Of a DNA stretch of 64,000 bases, positions 9,935 through 19,676 are shown one piece after another; position 1 is the first letter of the stretch; the number at the start of each line of letters is the position of its first letter. Below the pieces are notes generated by a model that saw only the letters and a program-made list of their open reading frames with translations, made no database searches and was not told the DNA's origin. The stretch comes from Pseudoxanthomonas sp. J35. Lineage in GTDB: Bacteria > Pseudomonadota > Gammaproteobacteria > Xanthomonadales > Xanthomonadaceae. The stretch spans positions 186,001 through 250,000 of the forward strand of contig NZ_AZVB01000001.1 in assembly GCF_000513995.1 (NCBI RefSeq). Reading direction: 5' to 3'. A program made the translations under genes and the position numbers.

Positions 9935-11650
9935 GTGAGGCAGGCCTTCGCCGGGCATGGCGCGTCCCGCGGCCTGGCCCTGGGCCGCGCCCGCGTGCGC
10001 CTGCCGCACGTGCTGGAGATCGCCGAACAGCACGTGCCCGCGGCCAAGGTCGCGGCCGAGGCGCAGCGCCTGCACGAGGCGCTCGAGGCCGCCCGTTCGG
10101 AAATGCGCGCGCTGCGGGTGAAACTGCAGGGCGCGCTGTCCAGGGAGGCGGTCGAGTTCATCGACCTGCACGCGCTGCTGCTGGACGACCCGGAGCTGGT
10201 GTCCGCGCTCGACGGCCTGGTCCGCAACGAGCACTACTCGGCCGCCTACGCGCTGCGCCTGCAGCGCGACCGCCTGGCCGCGGTGTTCGAATCGATGGAC
10301 GACCCGTACCTGAAGAGCCGGCTGGACGACCTGGACCACGTCATCGGCCGGATCAACGCCCACCTGCACCGCCGCGAACCGGTGCCGCGCGGCACCGCCG
10401 GCGAGGTACTGGTCTGCGACAACGTCGCCCCGTCGGAGGTGGCGCAGCTGCTGGCCCAGGGCGTGGTCGCGATCGTCTCCTCCGGTGGCAGCCCGCTCTC
10501 GCACAGCGCGATCCTGGCCCGCAGCCTGCACCTGCCGCTGGTCGTGGGCGCGTCCGAGGCGCTGGCCCGGATCAACGACGGCGACGTTGTGATGGTCGAC
10601 GGCGAGGCCGGCACGGTGGTGGTCGAGCCGGACGCCGAGGACCTGCGCCGCTACCACCGGCGCGAACAGCAGGAAGCGCGCGAACGCCGCGACCTGGAGC
10701 GCCTGCGCAGCAAGCCCACCCGCACCCTCGACGGCGTCGACATCGCCCTCCACGCCAACGCCGAGTCGCGCGAGGACGTCGGCCGCGCGCACGCGCTGGG
10801 CGCGGCCGGGGTCGGCCTGTTCCGCACCGAGTTCCTGTTCCTGCAGCGCAACGAGCTGCCGGACGAGGACGAACAGTTCCAAGTCTACCGCGATGCGGTG
10901 CTGGGCATGAGCGGGCGCCCGGTCACCTTCCGCACCCTGGACCTGGGCGCGGACAAGGCCGACCGCACCGGGCTGAGCCTGGCCAACGAGGACAACCCGG
11001 CGCTGGGCGTGCGCGGCGTGCGCCTGTCGCTGCTGTACGACCAGGTGTTCGACACCCAGCTGCGCGCCATCGCGCGCGCCGCCGCCTACGGGCCGGTGCG
11101 GGTGCTGGTGCCGATGGTCAGCTGCCGCGAGGAGGTGATGCTGGTGCGCCGCCGCCTCGCCCGCGCGGTGGCCGCGGTGCGCAAACAGGGCATCGCGGTG
11201 GAGATGCCGCCACTGGGCGCGATGATCGAGGTGCCGGCCGCGGCCATCGGCGTGTACGGCCTGCTCGACGCGGTCGACTTCATGTCGATCGGCACCAACG
11301 ACCTGGTCCAGTACCTGCTGGCGGTGGACCGCAACAACGACGCCCTCGGCGACCTCTATTCGCCGTTGCACCCGGGGGTGCTGCGCCTGCTGGCGCACGT
11401 GATCCGCGCCGGCGAGGAATCGCGCACGCCGGTGGCGGTCTGCGGCGAGATCGCCGGCGACCCGCGGATGGCACCGCTGCTGCTGGCGCTGGGCCTGCGC
11501 GAGTTCAGCCTGCACCCGGCCACCCTGCTGGAGCTGCGCCGGGCCATCCGCGACTGCCGGCTGGAGCATCTGCGCGCGCAGGCAGGCAAACTGCTGCAGG
11601 CGCGCGACCGCAACGGGATCGAGCGCTGGCTGGCCGGGGCCATGGCCTGA
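9935..11650 (+). CDS. ptsI: PTS enzyme I (phosphoenolpyruvate-protein phosphotransferase)
   Basis: Autophosphorylates from PEP and phosphorylates HPr. It has 571 residues, the usual EI length. The phosphoacceptor His190 lies in GGSPLSHSAILAR, and the PEP-binding (beta/alpha)8 barrel shows FRTEFLF, EVPAAAI, MSIGTNDLVQYLLAVDRNN and VCGEIAGDP. The GTG start at 9935 is preceded by CAGGAG at 9921-9926. There is a 97 bp gap after HPr. There is no GAF domain, so this is not the nitrogen-PTS PtsP form. Confidence 0.95.
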   Translation: MRQAFAGHGASRGLALGRARVRLPHVLEIAEQHVPAAKVAAEAQRLHEALEAARSEMRALRVKLQGALSREAVEFIDLHALLLDDPELVSALDGLVRNEHYSAAYALRLQRDRLAAVFESMDDPYLKSRLDDLDHVIGRINAHLHRREPVPRGTAGEVLVCDNVAPSEVAQLLAQGVVAIVSSGGSPLSHSAILARSLHLPLVVGASEALARINDGDVVMVDGEAGTVVVEPDAEDLRRYHRREQQEARERRDLERLRSKPTRTLDGVDIALHANAESREDVGRAHALGAAGVGLFRTEFLFLQRNELPDEDEQFQVYRDAVLGMSGRPVTFRTLDLGADKADRTGLSLANEDNPALGVRGVRLSLLYDQVFDTQLRAIARAAAYGPVRVLVPMVSCREEVMLVRRRLARAVAAVRKQGIAVEMPPLGAMIEVPAAAIGVYGLLDAVDFMSIGTNDLVQYLLAVDRNNDALGDLYSPLHPGVLRLLAHVIRAGEESRTPVAVCGEIAGDPRMAPLLLALGLREFSLHPATLLELRRAIRDCRLEHLRAQAGKLLQARDRNGIERWLAGAMA

Positions 11651-11686
11651 GCCCGGACGTAACGAGTAACAGGGGGAACGTAACCG

Positions 11687-12619
11687 ATGCTGCACCTGAT
11701 CGACCCGGCCGTGCTCGGCCGGGAGGACGAGATACGCCGCGCTTTCGCCGGCGCACGCCCGTTCCGGCACTGCGTGATCGACGGATTCCTCGACGATGGT
11801 TTCGCCCGGCGCCTGCTCGAGCGCTTCCCGGCCTTCGAGCGCGGCAACCACCTCGACGAGGACGGCCGCCCCGGCGGCAAGTCCACCCACGACCGGCTGC
11901 GCGGGCTCGGCGAGGACTACGCCGCGCTGGACGACCTCGCGCGTTCGGAGGAGTTCCTCGCCCTGGTCGGCCGCATCACCGGCATCCCCGGCCTGCTCTA
12001 CGACCCGATGTACTTCGGCGGCGGCACCCACGAGAACCGCCACGGCCAGGCACTGGACGTGCACGTCGACTTCAACCACCACCCGGCGACCGGCTGGCAC
12101 CGGCGCCTGAACCTGATCGTCTACCTCAACCCGGACTGGCGGGCGGAATGGGGCGGCGCCCTGGAACTGCACCGCGACCCGTACGATGCGGCCAACGACG
12201 AGGTGGTCGAGGTCCTGCCGCTGTTCAACCGCTGCGTGATCTTCGAGACCACCGAGCACAGCTGGCACGGCTTCCGCCGCATCACCCTGCCACCGGAACA
12301 CGCCGGCACCAGCCGCCGCTCGCTGGCGCTGTACTTCTACACCGAGGAGCGTCCGGCCGAGGAAACCGGCCCGACCCACTCGACCGTCTACGTCGACCGC
12401 GGCCTGCCCGACCGCTTCGTCGCCGGCTACACGCTCACCCGGGCCGACCGCGACGAGCTCGATGCGCTGGTCACCAACCAGACAGGCCACAACCGCCGCC
12501 TGTACCGGGAGATCGAACGCCTGCAGGCCGAACTGGAGCGCACCGCGCTCAACCGCCTGGCCGGCGCGCTGCGCCGGCGCTGGGCGCGCTACCGGGTGCG
12601 GCGCCAGCGACCGCAGTAG
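11687..12619 (+). CDS. 2OG-Fe(II) dioxygenase of the prolyl 4-hydroxylase type
   Basis: A 310-residue protein. The middle holds a double-stranded beta-helix dioxygenase core: an HxD pair in DVHVDFNHHP, a distal His in EHSWHGF and an Arg in SRRSLALYFY that would bind 2-oxoglutarate. The C-terminal 60 residues form a basic, coiled-coil-like tail rich in Arg and Glu. It follows ptsI by 36 bp with an AGGGGGAA ribosome site and may be cotranscribed. The substrate is unknown; similar enzymes hydroxylate protein prolines or sugar moieties. Confidence 0.75.
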   Translation: MLHLIDPAVLGREDEIRRAFAGARPFRHCVIDGFLDDGFARRLLERFPAFERGNHLDEDGRPGGKSTHDRLRGLGEDYAALDDLARSEEFLALVGRITGIPGLLYDPMYFGGGTHENRHGQALDVHVDFNHHPATGWHRRLNLIVYLNPDWRAEWGGALELHRDPYDAANDEVVEVLPLFNRCVIFETTEHSWHGFRRITLPPEHAGTSRRSLALYFYTEERPAEETGPTHSTVYVDRGLPDRFVAGYTLTRADRDELDALVTNQTGHNRRLYREIERLQAELERTALNRLAGALRRRWARYRVRRQRPQ

Positions 12620-12640
12620 CCGCCCGGCGACGGCATGGGC

Positions 12641-12646
12641 GATAAT
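12641..12646 (+). promoter_or_regulatory. mgtE promoter -10 element
   Basis: GATAAT lies in the block GGGCGATAATGCGCGC, 68 bp before the mgtE ATG. It matches the block before hprK except for one base. The short leader contains ATG-AAC-GCC-TGA at 12653, too small to interpret. Confidence 0.45.
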
Positions 12647-12714
12647 GCGCGCATGAACGCCTGACCTGCCGCGCACCTCCACCGCGGCACCCCCGCCCGC
12701 CACTGGAGCCGCGC

Positions 12715-14076
12715 ATGGCCGAAGCCGTCCGCCACGACAAGACCGCGCGCCAGCTGCGCATGCTGTCCGATGCGCTGGACAGCGGCCGCCTTGGCCCGGT
12801 GCGGCGGCTCGTCAACACCCTCTCCCCCGCCGAGATCGGCAACCTGCTCGAGTCGCTGCCGCCCGGCAAGCGCGAGGTGGTCTGGGGCCTGGTCGACCCG
12901 GAAGACGACGGCGAGGTGCTGCTGCACGTCGGCGACGAGGTGCGCGAGAGCCTCATCGCGGACATGGACCCGGACGAGCTGGTCGCCGCGGTCGAGGACC
13001 TGGACATCGACGACCTGGCCGACCTGGTCGAGGACCTGCCGGACACGGTCATCGACGAGGTCCTCAAGTCGATGGACCGCGAGAACCGCGAGCGCCTCGA
13101 ACAGGTTCTCTCCTATCCGGAGGACACCGCCGGCCGCCTGATGAACCCGGACGTGGTCACCGTGCGCGCCGACGTCAACGTCGACGTGGTGCTGCGCTAC
13201 CTGCGCCTGCGCGGCGAGCTGCCCGACCACACCGACCACCTGTACGTGGTCAGCCGCCGCCACCAGTACCTGGGCCGCGTGCCGCTGGCCGCGCTGGTGA
13301 CCCACGAGGATTCGACCCCGATCAACCGCCTGATCGACGACGAGCAGCCGGCGATCGACGTGGGCGAAAGCGCGCAGGAAGTGGCGCGCAAGTTCTCCGA
13401 CCACGACTGGGTCTCGGCGCCGGTGGTGGACGAGAACAACATCCTGCTCGGCCGCATCACCATCGACGACGTGGTCGACATCATCCGCGAGCAGGCCGAG
13501 CACCAGGCGCTGGGCGCCGCCGGCCTGGACGAGGACGAGGACCTGTTCTCGCCGGTGCGGCGCGCCGTGCGCGGCCGCGTGGTGTGGCTGGGCATCAACC
13601 TGTTCACCGCGTTCATGGCCGCCGGCGTGATCGGCCAGTTCGAGGCGACCCTGGAGAAGGTGGTCGCGCTGGCGGTGCTGATGCCGATCGTGGCCGGCAT
13701 CGGCGGCAACGCCGCGGTTCAGGTGCTGACCCTGATGGTGCGCGGCCTGGCCCTGGGCCAGGTCGGCTCGAGCAACGCCAGCATCCTGATGTGGAAGGAA
13801 ATCCGCGTCGCCCTGATCAACGGCGTGCTGATCGGCGGGATCGTCGGCGTGATCGCCTTCGTCTGGTTCCGCAGCCCGCTGCTGTCGCTGGTGATCGCGC
13901 TGGCGCTGGTGCTGAACTTCTGCGCCGCCGCCAGCGCCGGCGTGCTGCTGCCGCTGCTGCTGCGAAGGATGAACATCGACCCGGCGGTGGCCGGCACGGT
14001 GGTGGTCACCGCGGTCACCGACGTGATGGGCTTCTTCTGCTTCCTCGGCCTGGCCACGCTGATCCTGCTGCACTGA
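12715..14076 (+). CDS. mgtE: Magnesium transporter MgtE
   Basis: A 453-residue inner-membrane Mg2+ channel. The acidic N domain (about 15-130) and tandem CBS domains (about 135-260) form the cytosolic magnesium sensor. They are followed by a plug helix and five membrane segments (about 285-450). The pore signature is visible in PIVAGIGGNAAVQVL. Acidic residues are dense in the N and CBS regions, as expected for the sensor. No M-box-like leader is evident in the roughly 70 nt transcript leader. Confidence 0.94.
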   Translation: MAEAVRHDKTARQLRMLSDALDSGRLGPVRRLVNTLSPAEIGNLLESLPPGKREVVWGLVDPEDDGEVLLHVGDEVRESLIADMDPDELVAAVEDLDIDDLADLVEDLPDTVIDEVLKSMDRENRERLEQVLSYPEDTAGRLMNPDVVTVRADVNVDVVLRYLRLRGELPDHTDHLYVVSRRHQYLGRVPLAALVTHEDSTPINRLIDDEQPAIDVGESAQEVARKFSDHDWVSAPVVDENNILLGRITIDDVVDIIREQAEHQALGAAGLDEDEDLFSPVRRAVRGRVVWLGINLFTAFMAAGVIGQFEATLEKVVALAVLMPIVAGIGGNAAVQVLTLMVRGLALGQVGSSNASILMWKEIRVALINGVLIGGIVGVIAFVWFRSPLLSLVIALALVLNFCAAASAGVLLPLLLRRMNIDPAVAGTVVVTAVTDVMGFFCFLGLATLILLH

Positions 14077-14086
14077 GGCCGGGGCG

Positions 14087-14701
14087 ATGGAGCAGCTGGG
14101 CAAGGTCGCCGAATGGAACGGGGATCGCGGCTACGGTTTCATCCAGCCGCTCCAGGCCGACGCGCCGCGGGTGTTCTTCCATGTCCGCGAGTACCGCCAG
14201 GACGGGCGCCGCCCGGAAGCGGGCGAGCTGGTCCGCTACAGCGCCCGGCGCCAGGAGGACGGACGCTGGCGCGCCGACGCGGTGCGCCGCGCGGTCGCCC
14301 CGCGTCGCCCGGCGGCGACGCCACCAACCGGCTCCACGAAACGCACCGGCGGTGGCGACGCCTGGGCGGTGTGGCTGGCCGTGGCCGCGCACCTGGTCGC
14401 GCTGGGCTGGGCCTTGCAGTCCAGTCGCCTGCAGCCGCTGGTCCCGCTGGTGCTGCTGTGCCTGTGCTGCGTGGCATGGATCGCCTGCATCCTGGACAAG
14501 CAGGCGGCCCGGCACGGCCGCTGGCGCATCCCGGAGAGCACCCTGCACCTGCTGGAACTGCTCGGCGGCTGGCCCGGCGCCGCCGTGGCCCAGCAGGTCC
14601 TGCGCCACAAGACCCGCAAGCTGTCCTACCGGATCGGCTTCTGGCTGGCGGTGCTGGCGAACGCGGCGGTGTTCTGGGGCTGGGTGCTGGGCCTGTTCTG
14701 A
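14087..14701 (+). CDS. Cold-shock domain protein fused to DUF1294 membrane domain
   Basis: A 204-residue protein in two parts. Residues 1-68 are a cold-shock/OB fold (GKVAEWNGDRGYGFIQ and RVFFHVREYRQ match RNP1- and RNP2-like strands). A linker leads to a DUF1294 region at about 85-204 with three to four membrane segments. The end includes HKTRKLSYRIGFW, typical of DUF1294. The combination would tether a nucleic-acid-binding domain to the inner membrane. It lies 10 bp after mgtE and is probably cotranscribed. Function unknown. Confidence 0.85.
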   Translation: MEQLGKVAEWNGDRGYGFIQPLQADAPRVFFHVREYRQDGRRPEAGELVRYSARRQEDGRWRADAVRRAVAPRRPAATPPTGSTKRTGGGDAWAVWLAVAAHLVALGWALQSSRLQPLVPLVLLCLCCVAWIACILDKQAARHGRWRIPESTLHLLELLGGWPGAAVAQQVLRHKTRKLSYRIGFWLAVLANAAVFWGWVLGLF

Positions 14702-14756
14702 TCCCGTGCACGCCGCAGCGCCTATCCTGCCCCCGGTTCCAGACCAGGCCCGTCCC

Positions 14757-15569
14757 ATGTTCCGGTGGTCCCTCCGTGTCCTGCTTGCCTGCCTGCCGAG
14801 CCTGCTGATGAGCGCCTGCGGTTCCACCCCTGCACCGTCCACGCTCCCGGCCGGCTTCGTCCAGCGCACACTCGAGTTCGAAGGCCGCAGCCAGCGTTAC
14901 GCGGTGTTCGTGCCGGCACATGCGCCCGGCGCGAAGCTGCCGGTGGTGCTGTTCCTGCATGGCTCCGGCGAGCGCGGCGACGACGGCGACGCGCAGACCC
15001 GCGCCGGCCTCGGTCCGTACCTGCGCCGCCATGCCGATACCTTCCCCGCCCTGGTGGTGATGCCGCAGGTGGGCAAGGGCGAGGAGTGGATGGGCGACAA
15101 CGCGCGCATGGCCCTGGCCGTGCTGGACGCGGCCAGCGCCGAGTTCGGCGGCGATCCCGATCGCACCTATGCCACCGGCATGTCGATGGGCGGCTATGGC
15201 ACCTGGGAAGTGGCGCTGGCGGCGCCGCACCGCTTCGCCGCGCTGGTGCCGGTGTGCGGCGGCGTGCGCGCGCCGCGGGCCGAACGCCCCACCCTGCGCG
15301 TCACCGGAGTCGCCGGCCTGCCCGATCCCTACATCGCCCTGGCCACCCGCCTGCGCCACGTGCCGGCGTGGCTGTTCCATGGCGCGCTGGACGACGTGGT
15401 GCGACCCGACGACGATCGCCGCCTGCACGCCGCCGCCGGCGCCGTGGGCGCGGACTTCCGCTACACCGAATACCCCGAAGGCAACCACAACGCCTGGGAC
15501 GCCACCTACGCCAGCCAGGCCATGTGGGACTGGCTGTTCGCACAGCGGCGCCCGGAGGAGACGCGATGA
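14757..15569 (+). CDS. Lipoprotein alpha/beta-hydrolase (esterase of PHB-depolymerase/LpqC type)
   Basis: A 270-residue protein from the ATG at 14757. It begins with a lipoprotein signal peptide ending LLMSAC, so it is probably outer-membrane anchored. The hydrolase core shows LFLHGSGERGDDGD (oxyanion region), the nucleophile elbow GMSMGGYGTWE, the Asp in HGALDDVV and the His in EGNHNAWD. These esterases usually act on small esters or feruloyl/acetyl groups; the substrate here is not known. The stop overlaps the next gene's start. Confidence 0.82.
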   Translation: MFRWSLRVLLACLPSLLMSACGSTPAPSTLPAGFVQRTLEFEGRSQRYAVFVPAHAPGAKLPVVLFLHGSGERGDDGDAQTRAGLGPYLRRHADTFPALVVMPQVGKGEEWMGDNARMALAVLDAASAEFGGDPDRTYATGMSMGGYGTWEVALAAPHRFAALVPVCGGVRAPRAERPTLRVTGVAGLPDPYIALATRLRHVPAWLFHGALDDVVRPDDDRRLHAAAGAVGADFRYTEYPEGNHNAWDATYASQAMWDWLFAQRRPEETR

Positions 15570-15838
15570 CCGTACTGGTCGAGAACTATTTCCAGGTCGA
15601 CTGGCGCAACCGCACGATCGAATGCGAGGCCTGCGAGTGGCGCGGCGACAGCCGGCAGATGAGCCTGGAACCGCACGAGGATCTCAGCGAGTACCTGTGC
15701 CCGCGCTGCGAGGACATCCTGCTGGTCGTCCGCCACCCGGACATCGACCAGGTGCGCGCCGCCGCCGCGGCCGGGCATCCGGAGGCGCTGGAGCAGCTGG
15801 CCCTGGTCGAGGAATACCTGCAGCGCGCGCAGGACTGA
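15566..15838 (+). CDS. Small zinc-ribbon protein of unknown function
   Basis: A 90-residue protein with two CxxC pairs, CEACEW and CPRCED, about 28 residues apart, which should bind one zinc. The C-terminus is an Ala/Glu-rich helix. It starts inside the stop of the esterase gene (ATGA), which supports both translation and the choice of start. I do not recognise a named family; nucleic-acid or protein binding is possible. Confidence 0.7.
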   Translation: MTVLVENYFQVDWRNRTIECEACEWRGDSRQMSLEPHEDLSEYLCPRCEDILLVVRHPDIDQVRAAAAAGHPEALEQLALVEEYLQRAQD

Positions 15839-15845
15839 TCCGCGC

Positions 15846-15865
15846 CGCGCGCCGCGTGGCGCGCG
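15846..15865. terminator. GC-rich hairpin between convergent genes
   Basis: CGCGCGCC (15846-15853) pairs with GGCGCGCG (15858-15865) around GCGT. It sits in the 44 bp between the converging zinc-ribbon gene and pgi. There is no T-tract on either side, so it is at best a weak or Rho-assisted terminator. Confidence 0.35.
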
Positions 15866-15882
15866 GGCGGCGATGCGCCGGC

Positions 15883-17397
15883 TCAGCGGCGCAGGCGCGC
15901 GATCAGCTCGGCGGTCACCGGATCGGATGCCTGGCCCTGGCCGCGCAGCGCCGGCAGCAGGGTGTTGGCGACCTGCTTGCCCAGCTCCACGCCGAACTGG
16001 TCGAAGGCGTTGATGCCCCACACCACCGACTGTACGTAGACGCTGTGCTCGTACATGGCCAGCAGCGCACCCAGCGACCGCGGGGTCAGTGCATCGAGCA
16101 GGATGGTCGTGCTCGGACGACCGCCCGGGTACACCTTGTGCGGATCGTCGCTGCCCTGGCCATTGGCCAGCGCCTCGGTCTGCGCCAGCAGGTTGGACAG
16201 CAGCGCCTCGTGGTTCACCGCGTAGGGATCGTCGTTGTGGACGGTGCCGATGAAATCGGCCGGCACGATCCCGGTGCCCTGGTGCAGGGCCTGGAAGAAG
16301 CTGTGCTGCACGTCGGTGCCCACCCCGCCCCACCACACCGGCACGGTATCGGCATCGACCGGACTGCCATCGACCTTGACGCGCTTGCCCAGCGATTCCA
16401 TCACCAGCTGCTGCAGGTAGGCCGGCAGCAGGGCCAGGCGCTGGTCGTAGGTCATCACCGCGTGCGAGGCCAGGCCAAGGGCGTTACGGTTCCACACCGC
16501 GGTCAGGCCGTGGCGCACGGCGAGGTTGGCCTCCAGCGGCGCCTCCAGCGCGTGGCGGTCGAACTCAGCGGCGCCGGCGAGCAGCTGCTCGAACGCCTCG
16601 AAGCCGATCGCCAGTGCGATCGGGAAACCAACCGCCGACCACAGCGAATAGCGCCCGCCGACCCAGTCCCACATCGGCAGCACCCGCTCCGGGGCGATGT
16701 CGAACGACGACGCGGCGCGTCCGGGATTGGCGCTGACCGCGTAGATGCGGCCGCTGCCGCCGAGCCAGTCGCGCACGATGGCGCCGTTGAGCAGCGTCTC
16801 CTGGGTGCCGAAGGTCTTGGAAATGAAGATCGCGGCGGTGCGCCGGGGATCCAGCGGCGCCAGCACGCGCTGCGCGGCGGCGCCGTCGACGTTGGAGATG
16901 AAGTGCACGCGGAAGCGGCCCGGCAGCGGTCCGCGCAGCGCATCGGCCACCAGCCGCGGGCCCAGGTCCGAGCCGCCGATGCCGACGCTGACGATGTCGG
17001 TGACGTCGCTGGCTTCCAGCGCCTCGATCAGCCCGCGCATGCGCTGCCGCACCTTGGCCGCGGTGCGATGGGCCTCGCGCGCCACCGGCGCCGACGACAG
17101 GTCGCCGCGCAGCGCGGTGTGCAGGACCGAGCGGCCCTCGGTGCTGTTGATCTTCTCGCCGTCGAACAGCCGCCGGAACGCGCCGGCCAGGTCGTGTTCG
17201 CGGCCCAGCTCCAGCAGCGCGTCCCAGGCCTGTGCGTCGTAGCGCTGGCGGGCGAACGTCGCGTACAGCGGCCCCACCTGCAGCGCCTGCACGGCGATCC
17301 GCTCCGGTTCCGTTTCCAGCAATTGCGCGATGCTCGCGCCGGCCAGGCGCGCGGCATGGGACTGGAGCTGGGCGAAACCGGGAGCGGATGCGGTCAT
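15883..17397 (-). CDS. pgi: Glucose-6-phosphate isomerase
   Basis: Interconverts glucose 6-phosphate and fructose 6-phosphate. The 504-residue protein is a little shorter than E. coli Pgi. The PGI signatures are clear: [19 protein letters not shown], the [21 protein letters not shown] segment and the C-terminal [17 protein letters not shown] with the catalytic Lys. The ATG at 17397 shares bases with the panD stop, so pgi is the last gene of the panB-panC-panD-pgi run. Confidence 0.96.
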   Translation of the reverse strand: MTASAPGFAQLQSHAARLAGASIAQLLETEPERIAVQALQVGPLYATFARQRYDAQAWDALLELGREHDLAGAFRRLFDGEKINSTEGRSVLHTALRGDLSSAPVAREAHRTAAKVRQRMRGLIEALEASDVTDIVSVGIGGSDLGPRLVADALRGPLPGRFRVHFISNVDGAAAQRVLAPLDPRRTAAIFISKTFGTQETLLNGAIVRDWLGGSGRIYAVSANPGRAASSFDIAPERVLPMWDWVGGRYSLWSAVGFPIALAIGFEAFEQLLAGAAEFDRHALEAPLEANLAVRHGLTAVWNRNALGLASHAVMTYDQRLALLPAYLQQLVMESLGKRVKVDGSPVDADTVPVWWGGVGTDVQHSFFQALHQGTGIVPADFIGTVHNDDPYAVNHEALLSNLLAQTEALANGQGSDDPHKVYPGGRPSTTILLDALTPRSLGALLAMYEHSVYVQSVVWGINAFDQFGVELGKQVANTLLPALRGQGQASDPVTAELIARLRR

Positions 17398-17777
17398 CAG
17401 GCGGCCTGCTTGGGGATCGTATGGTTGGTATGGGTGATGCGGTTGGCCGAATCCACGTACACCAGGTCCGGCTTGAACGTGGCAGCCTCGGCGGCGTCGA
17501 CCTGGGCGAAGGCGGCGATGATCACCAGGTCGTCCACCTGCACGTGGCGCGCGGCGCCGCCGTTGAGCGAGATGATGCCGCTGCCCTCGTCGGCGCGGAT
17601 CGCGTAGGTGGTGAAGCGCGCGCCGTTGGTCACGTCCCACACGTGCACCTGCTCGAACTCGCGGATGCCGGAGGCATCGAGCAGCAGCCCGTCGATCGCC
17701 ACCGAGCCTTCGTAGTTGAGCTCGGAATGGGTGACGGTGGCGCGGTGGATCTTGGCCTTGAGCAGGGTGAGCAGCAT
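17397..17777 (-). CDS. panD: Aspartate 1-decarboxylase (pyruvoyl-dependent)
   Basis: Makes beta-alanine for pantothenate. The 126-residue proenzyme self-cleaves between Gly24 and Ser25 (NYEGSVAID), which turns Ser25 into the pyruvoyl cofactor. Tyr58 and the NGAR stretch are conserved. The open frame runs far upstream through panC, but homology and the ATG at 17777 set the start. It is separated from panC by 131 bp holding a strong hairpin, and coupled to pgi by ATGA. Confidence 0.95.
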   Translation of the reverse strand: MLLTLLKAKIHRATVTHSELNYEGSVAIDGLLLDASGIREFEQVHVWDVTNGARFTTYAIRADEGSGIISLNGGAARHVQVDDLVIIAAFAQVDAAEAATFKPDLVYVDSANRITHTNHTIPKQAA

Positions 17778-17878
17778 GGGGGATTCGACTCCTGGGTGGG
17801 GGATGTTAGCAATGCGGTCTGCGTTGCGCAGGAAACCGAACGCAATGCGGCGCCGCATGGCGCCGGGGAAAGACCTGG

Positions 17879-17903
17879 GCGCCGCGGCAGGCCGCCGCGG
17901 CGC
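17879..17903 (-). terminator. Strong hairpin between panC and panD
   Basis: GCGCCGCGGC (17879-17888) and GCCGCGGCGC (17894-17903) are perfect 10 bp arms around a 5 nt loop, beginning 6 bp after the panC stop. Only TCTTTC follows on the minus strand, so it may attenuate or protect a transcript end rather than terminate fully. Confidence 0.4.
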
Positions 17904-17908
17904 AGGGA

Positions 17909-18751
17909 TCAGAACTCGAGGTTGTCGATCAGGCGGGTGCGGCCCAGCCGTGCGGCGACCAGCGCCACCCGCGGACCCGGTTCGCCATCGGCCGGCTCGC
18001 CCAGGTCCGGGCGGCGCACCACGGCGTAGTCGACGTCGAAGCCGGCGTCCTGCAGCTGGCGGCTGCCCTGCGCCTCGACCTGCGCGCGCGGCGTGCCGGC
18101 CAGCGCGGCGTCGCGCATGGCCAGCAGCACGCGGTGGATGATCGCCGCACGCGGACGCTCGTCCGGGCCCAGGTACTGGTTGCGCGAGCTCATCGCCAGG
18201 CCGTCGGCCTCGCGCACGATGCCGCCGCCGACGATCTCGATCGGGAACTGCAGGTCGGCGACCAGCTGGCGGATCACCGCCAGCTGCTGGTAGTCCTTCT
18301 TGCCGAAGGCGGCCACGTCCGGTTGCACCTGGTGGAACAGGCGGCTGACCACGGTGCACACGCCGTCGAAGTGGCCGGGGCGGTGCTCGCCTTCCAGCAC
18401 CTGGCTGACGCCGGGCACGTGGACTTTCGAGGCCAGCTCCACGCCGAACGGATACATCGACTCGACCGTCGGCAGCCACAGCACGTCGCAGCCGGCGCCT
18501 TCCAGGCCGGCGGTGTCGGCATCGGGCGTGCGCGGGTAGCGGGTGAAATCCTCGTTCGGGCCGAACTGGGTCGGGTTGACGAACACGCTGGAGACGACGC
18601 GGTCGGCGTACTGCCGGGCCAGCATCACCAGCGAGTAGTGGCCGGCATGCAGGTTGCCCATGGTCGGCACGAAGCCGACGCGCAGTCCTTCGCGCTTCCA
18701 CCCGCGCACGCGGGCGCGCAGGGCATCCAGTTCGGTGATGGTTTCGATCAT
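17909..18751 (-). CDS. panC: Pantothenate synthetase
   Basis: Joins pantoate and beta-alanine using ATP. It has 280 residues. The HIGH-like motif is [10 protein letters not shown] (residues 29-38), the pantoate/ATP-binding segment is in [12 protein letters not shown] and the KMSKS-like MSSRN follows. The C-terminus ends in RLIDNLEF as usual. It lies 39 bp after panB on the same strand. The product feeds CoA synthesis together with panB and panD. Confidence 0.96.
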   Translation of the reverse strand: MIETITELDALRARVRGWKREGLRVGFVPTMGNLHAGHYSLVMLARQYADRVVSSVFVNPTQFGPNEDFTRYPRTPDADTAGLEGAGCDVLWLPTVESMYPFGVELASKVHVPGVSQVLEGEHRPGHFDGVCTVVSRLFHQVQPDVAAFGKKDYQQLAVIRQLVADLQFPIEIVGGGIVREADGLAMSSRNQYLGPDERPRAAIIHRVLLAMRDAALAGTPRAQVEAQGSRQLQDAGFDVDYAVVRRPDLGEPADGEPGPRVALVAARLGRTRLIDNLEF

Positions 18752-18790
18752 TGTTCCTGCTCGATGGGGAGCTGGCCGGCAGGCGCCGGC

Positions 18791-19606
<816 letters not shown>

Positions 19607-19632
19607 CGGTATTCCAGGTTCGGCAGGCGGGC

Positions 19633-19638
19633 ATTATC
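19633..19638 (-). promoter_or_regulatory. panB promoter -10 element
   Basis: On the minus strand this reads GATAAT within GGGCGATAATGCCC, the same block seen before hprK and mgtE. It is 26 bp from the panB start, and transcription would begin about 20 nt before the ATG. Confidence 0.45.
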
Positions 19639-19676
19639 GCCCAGGGCCCACGCCAGGGGTGTCGTCGCCTTGCGGA

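Noticed and set aside
12647-12714. M-box type magnesium riboswitch before mgtE
   Set aside because: The leader is only about 60-70 nt with no long paired structure; an M-box needs roughly twice that. The ATG-AAC-GCC-TGA inside is too short to be called a leader peptide.
15169-17607. Long plus-strand frame opposite pgi
   Set aside because: It runs through the esterase and zinc-ribbon genes in another frame and then antisense to pgi. The composition is biased, and the real genes on both strands have clear motifs.
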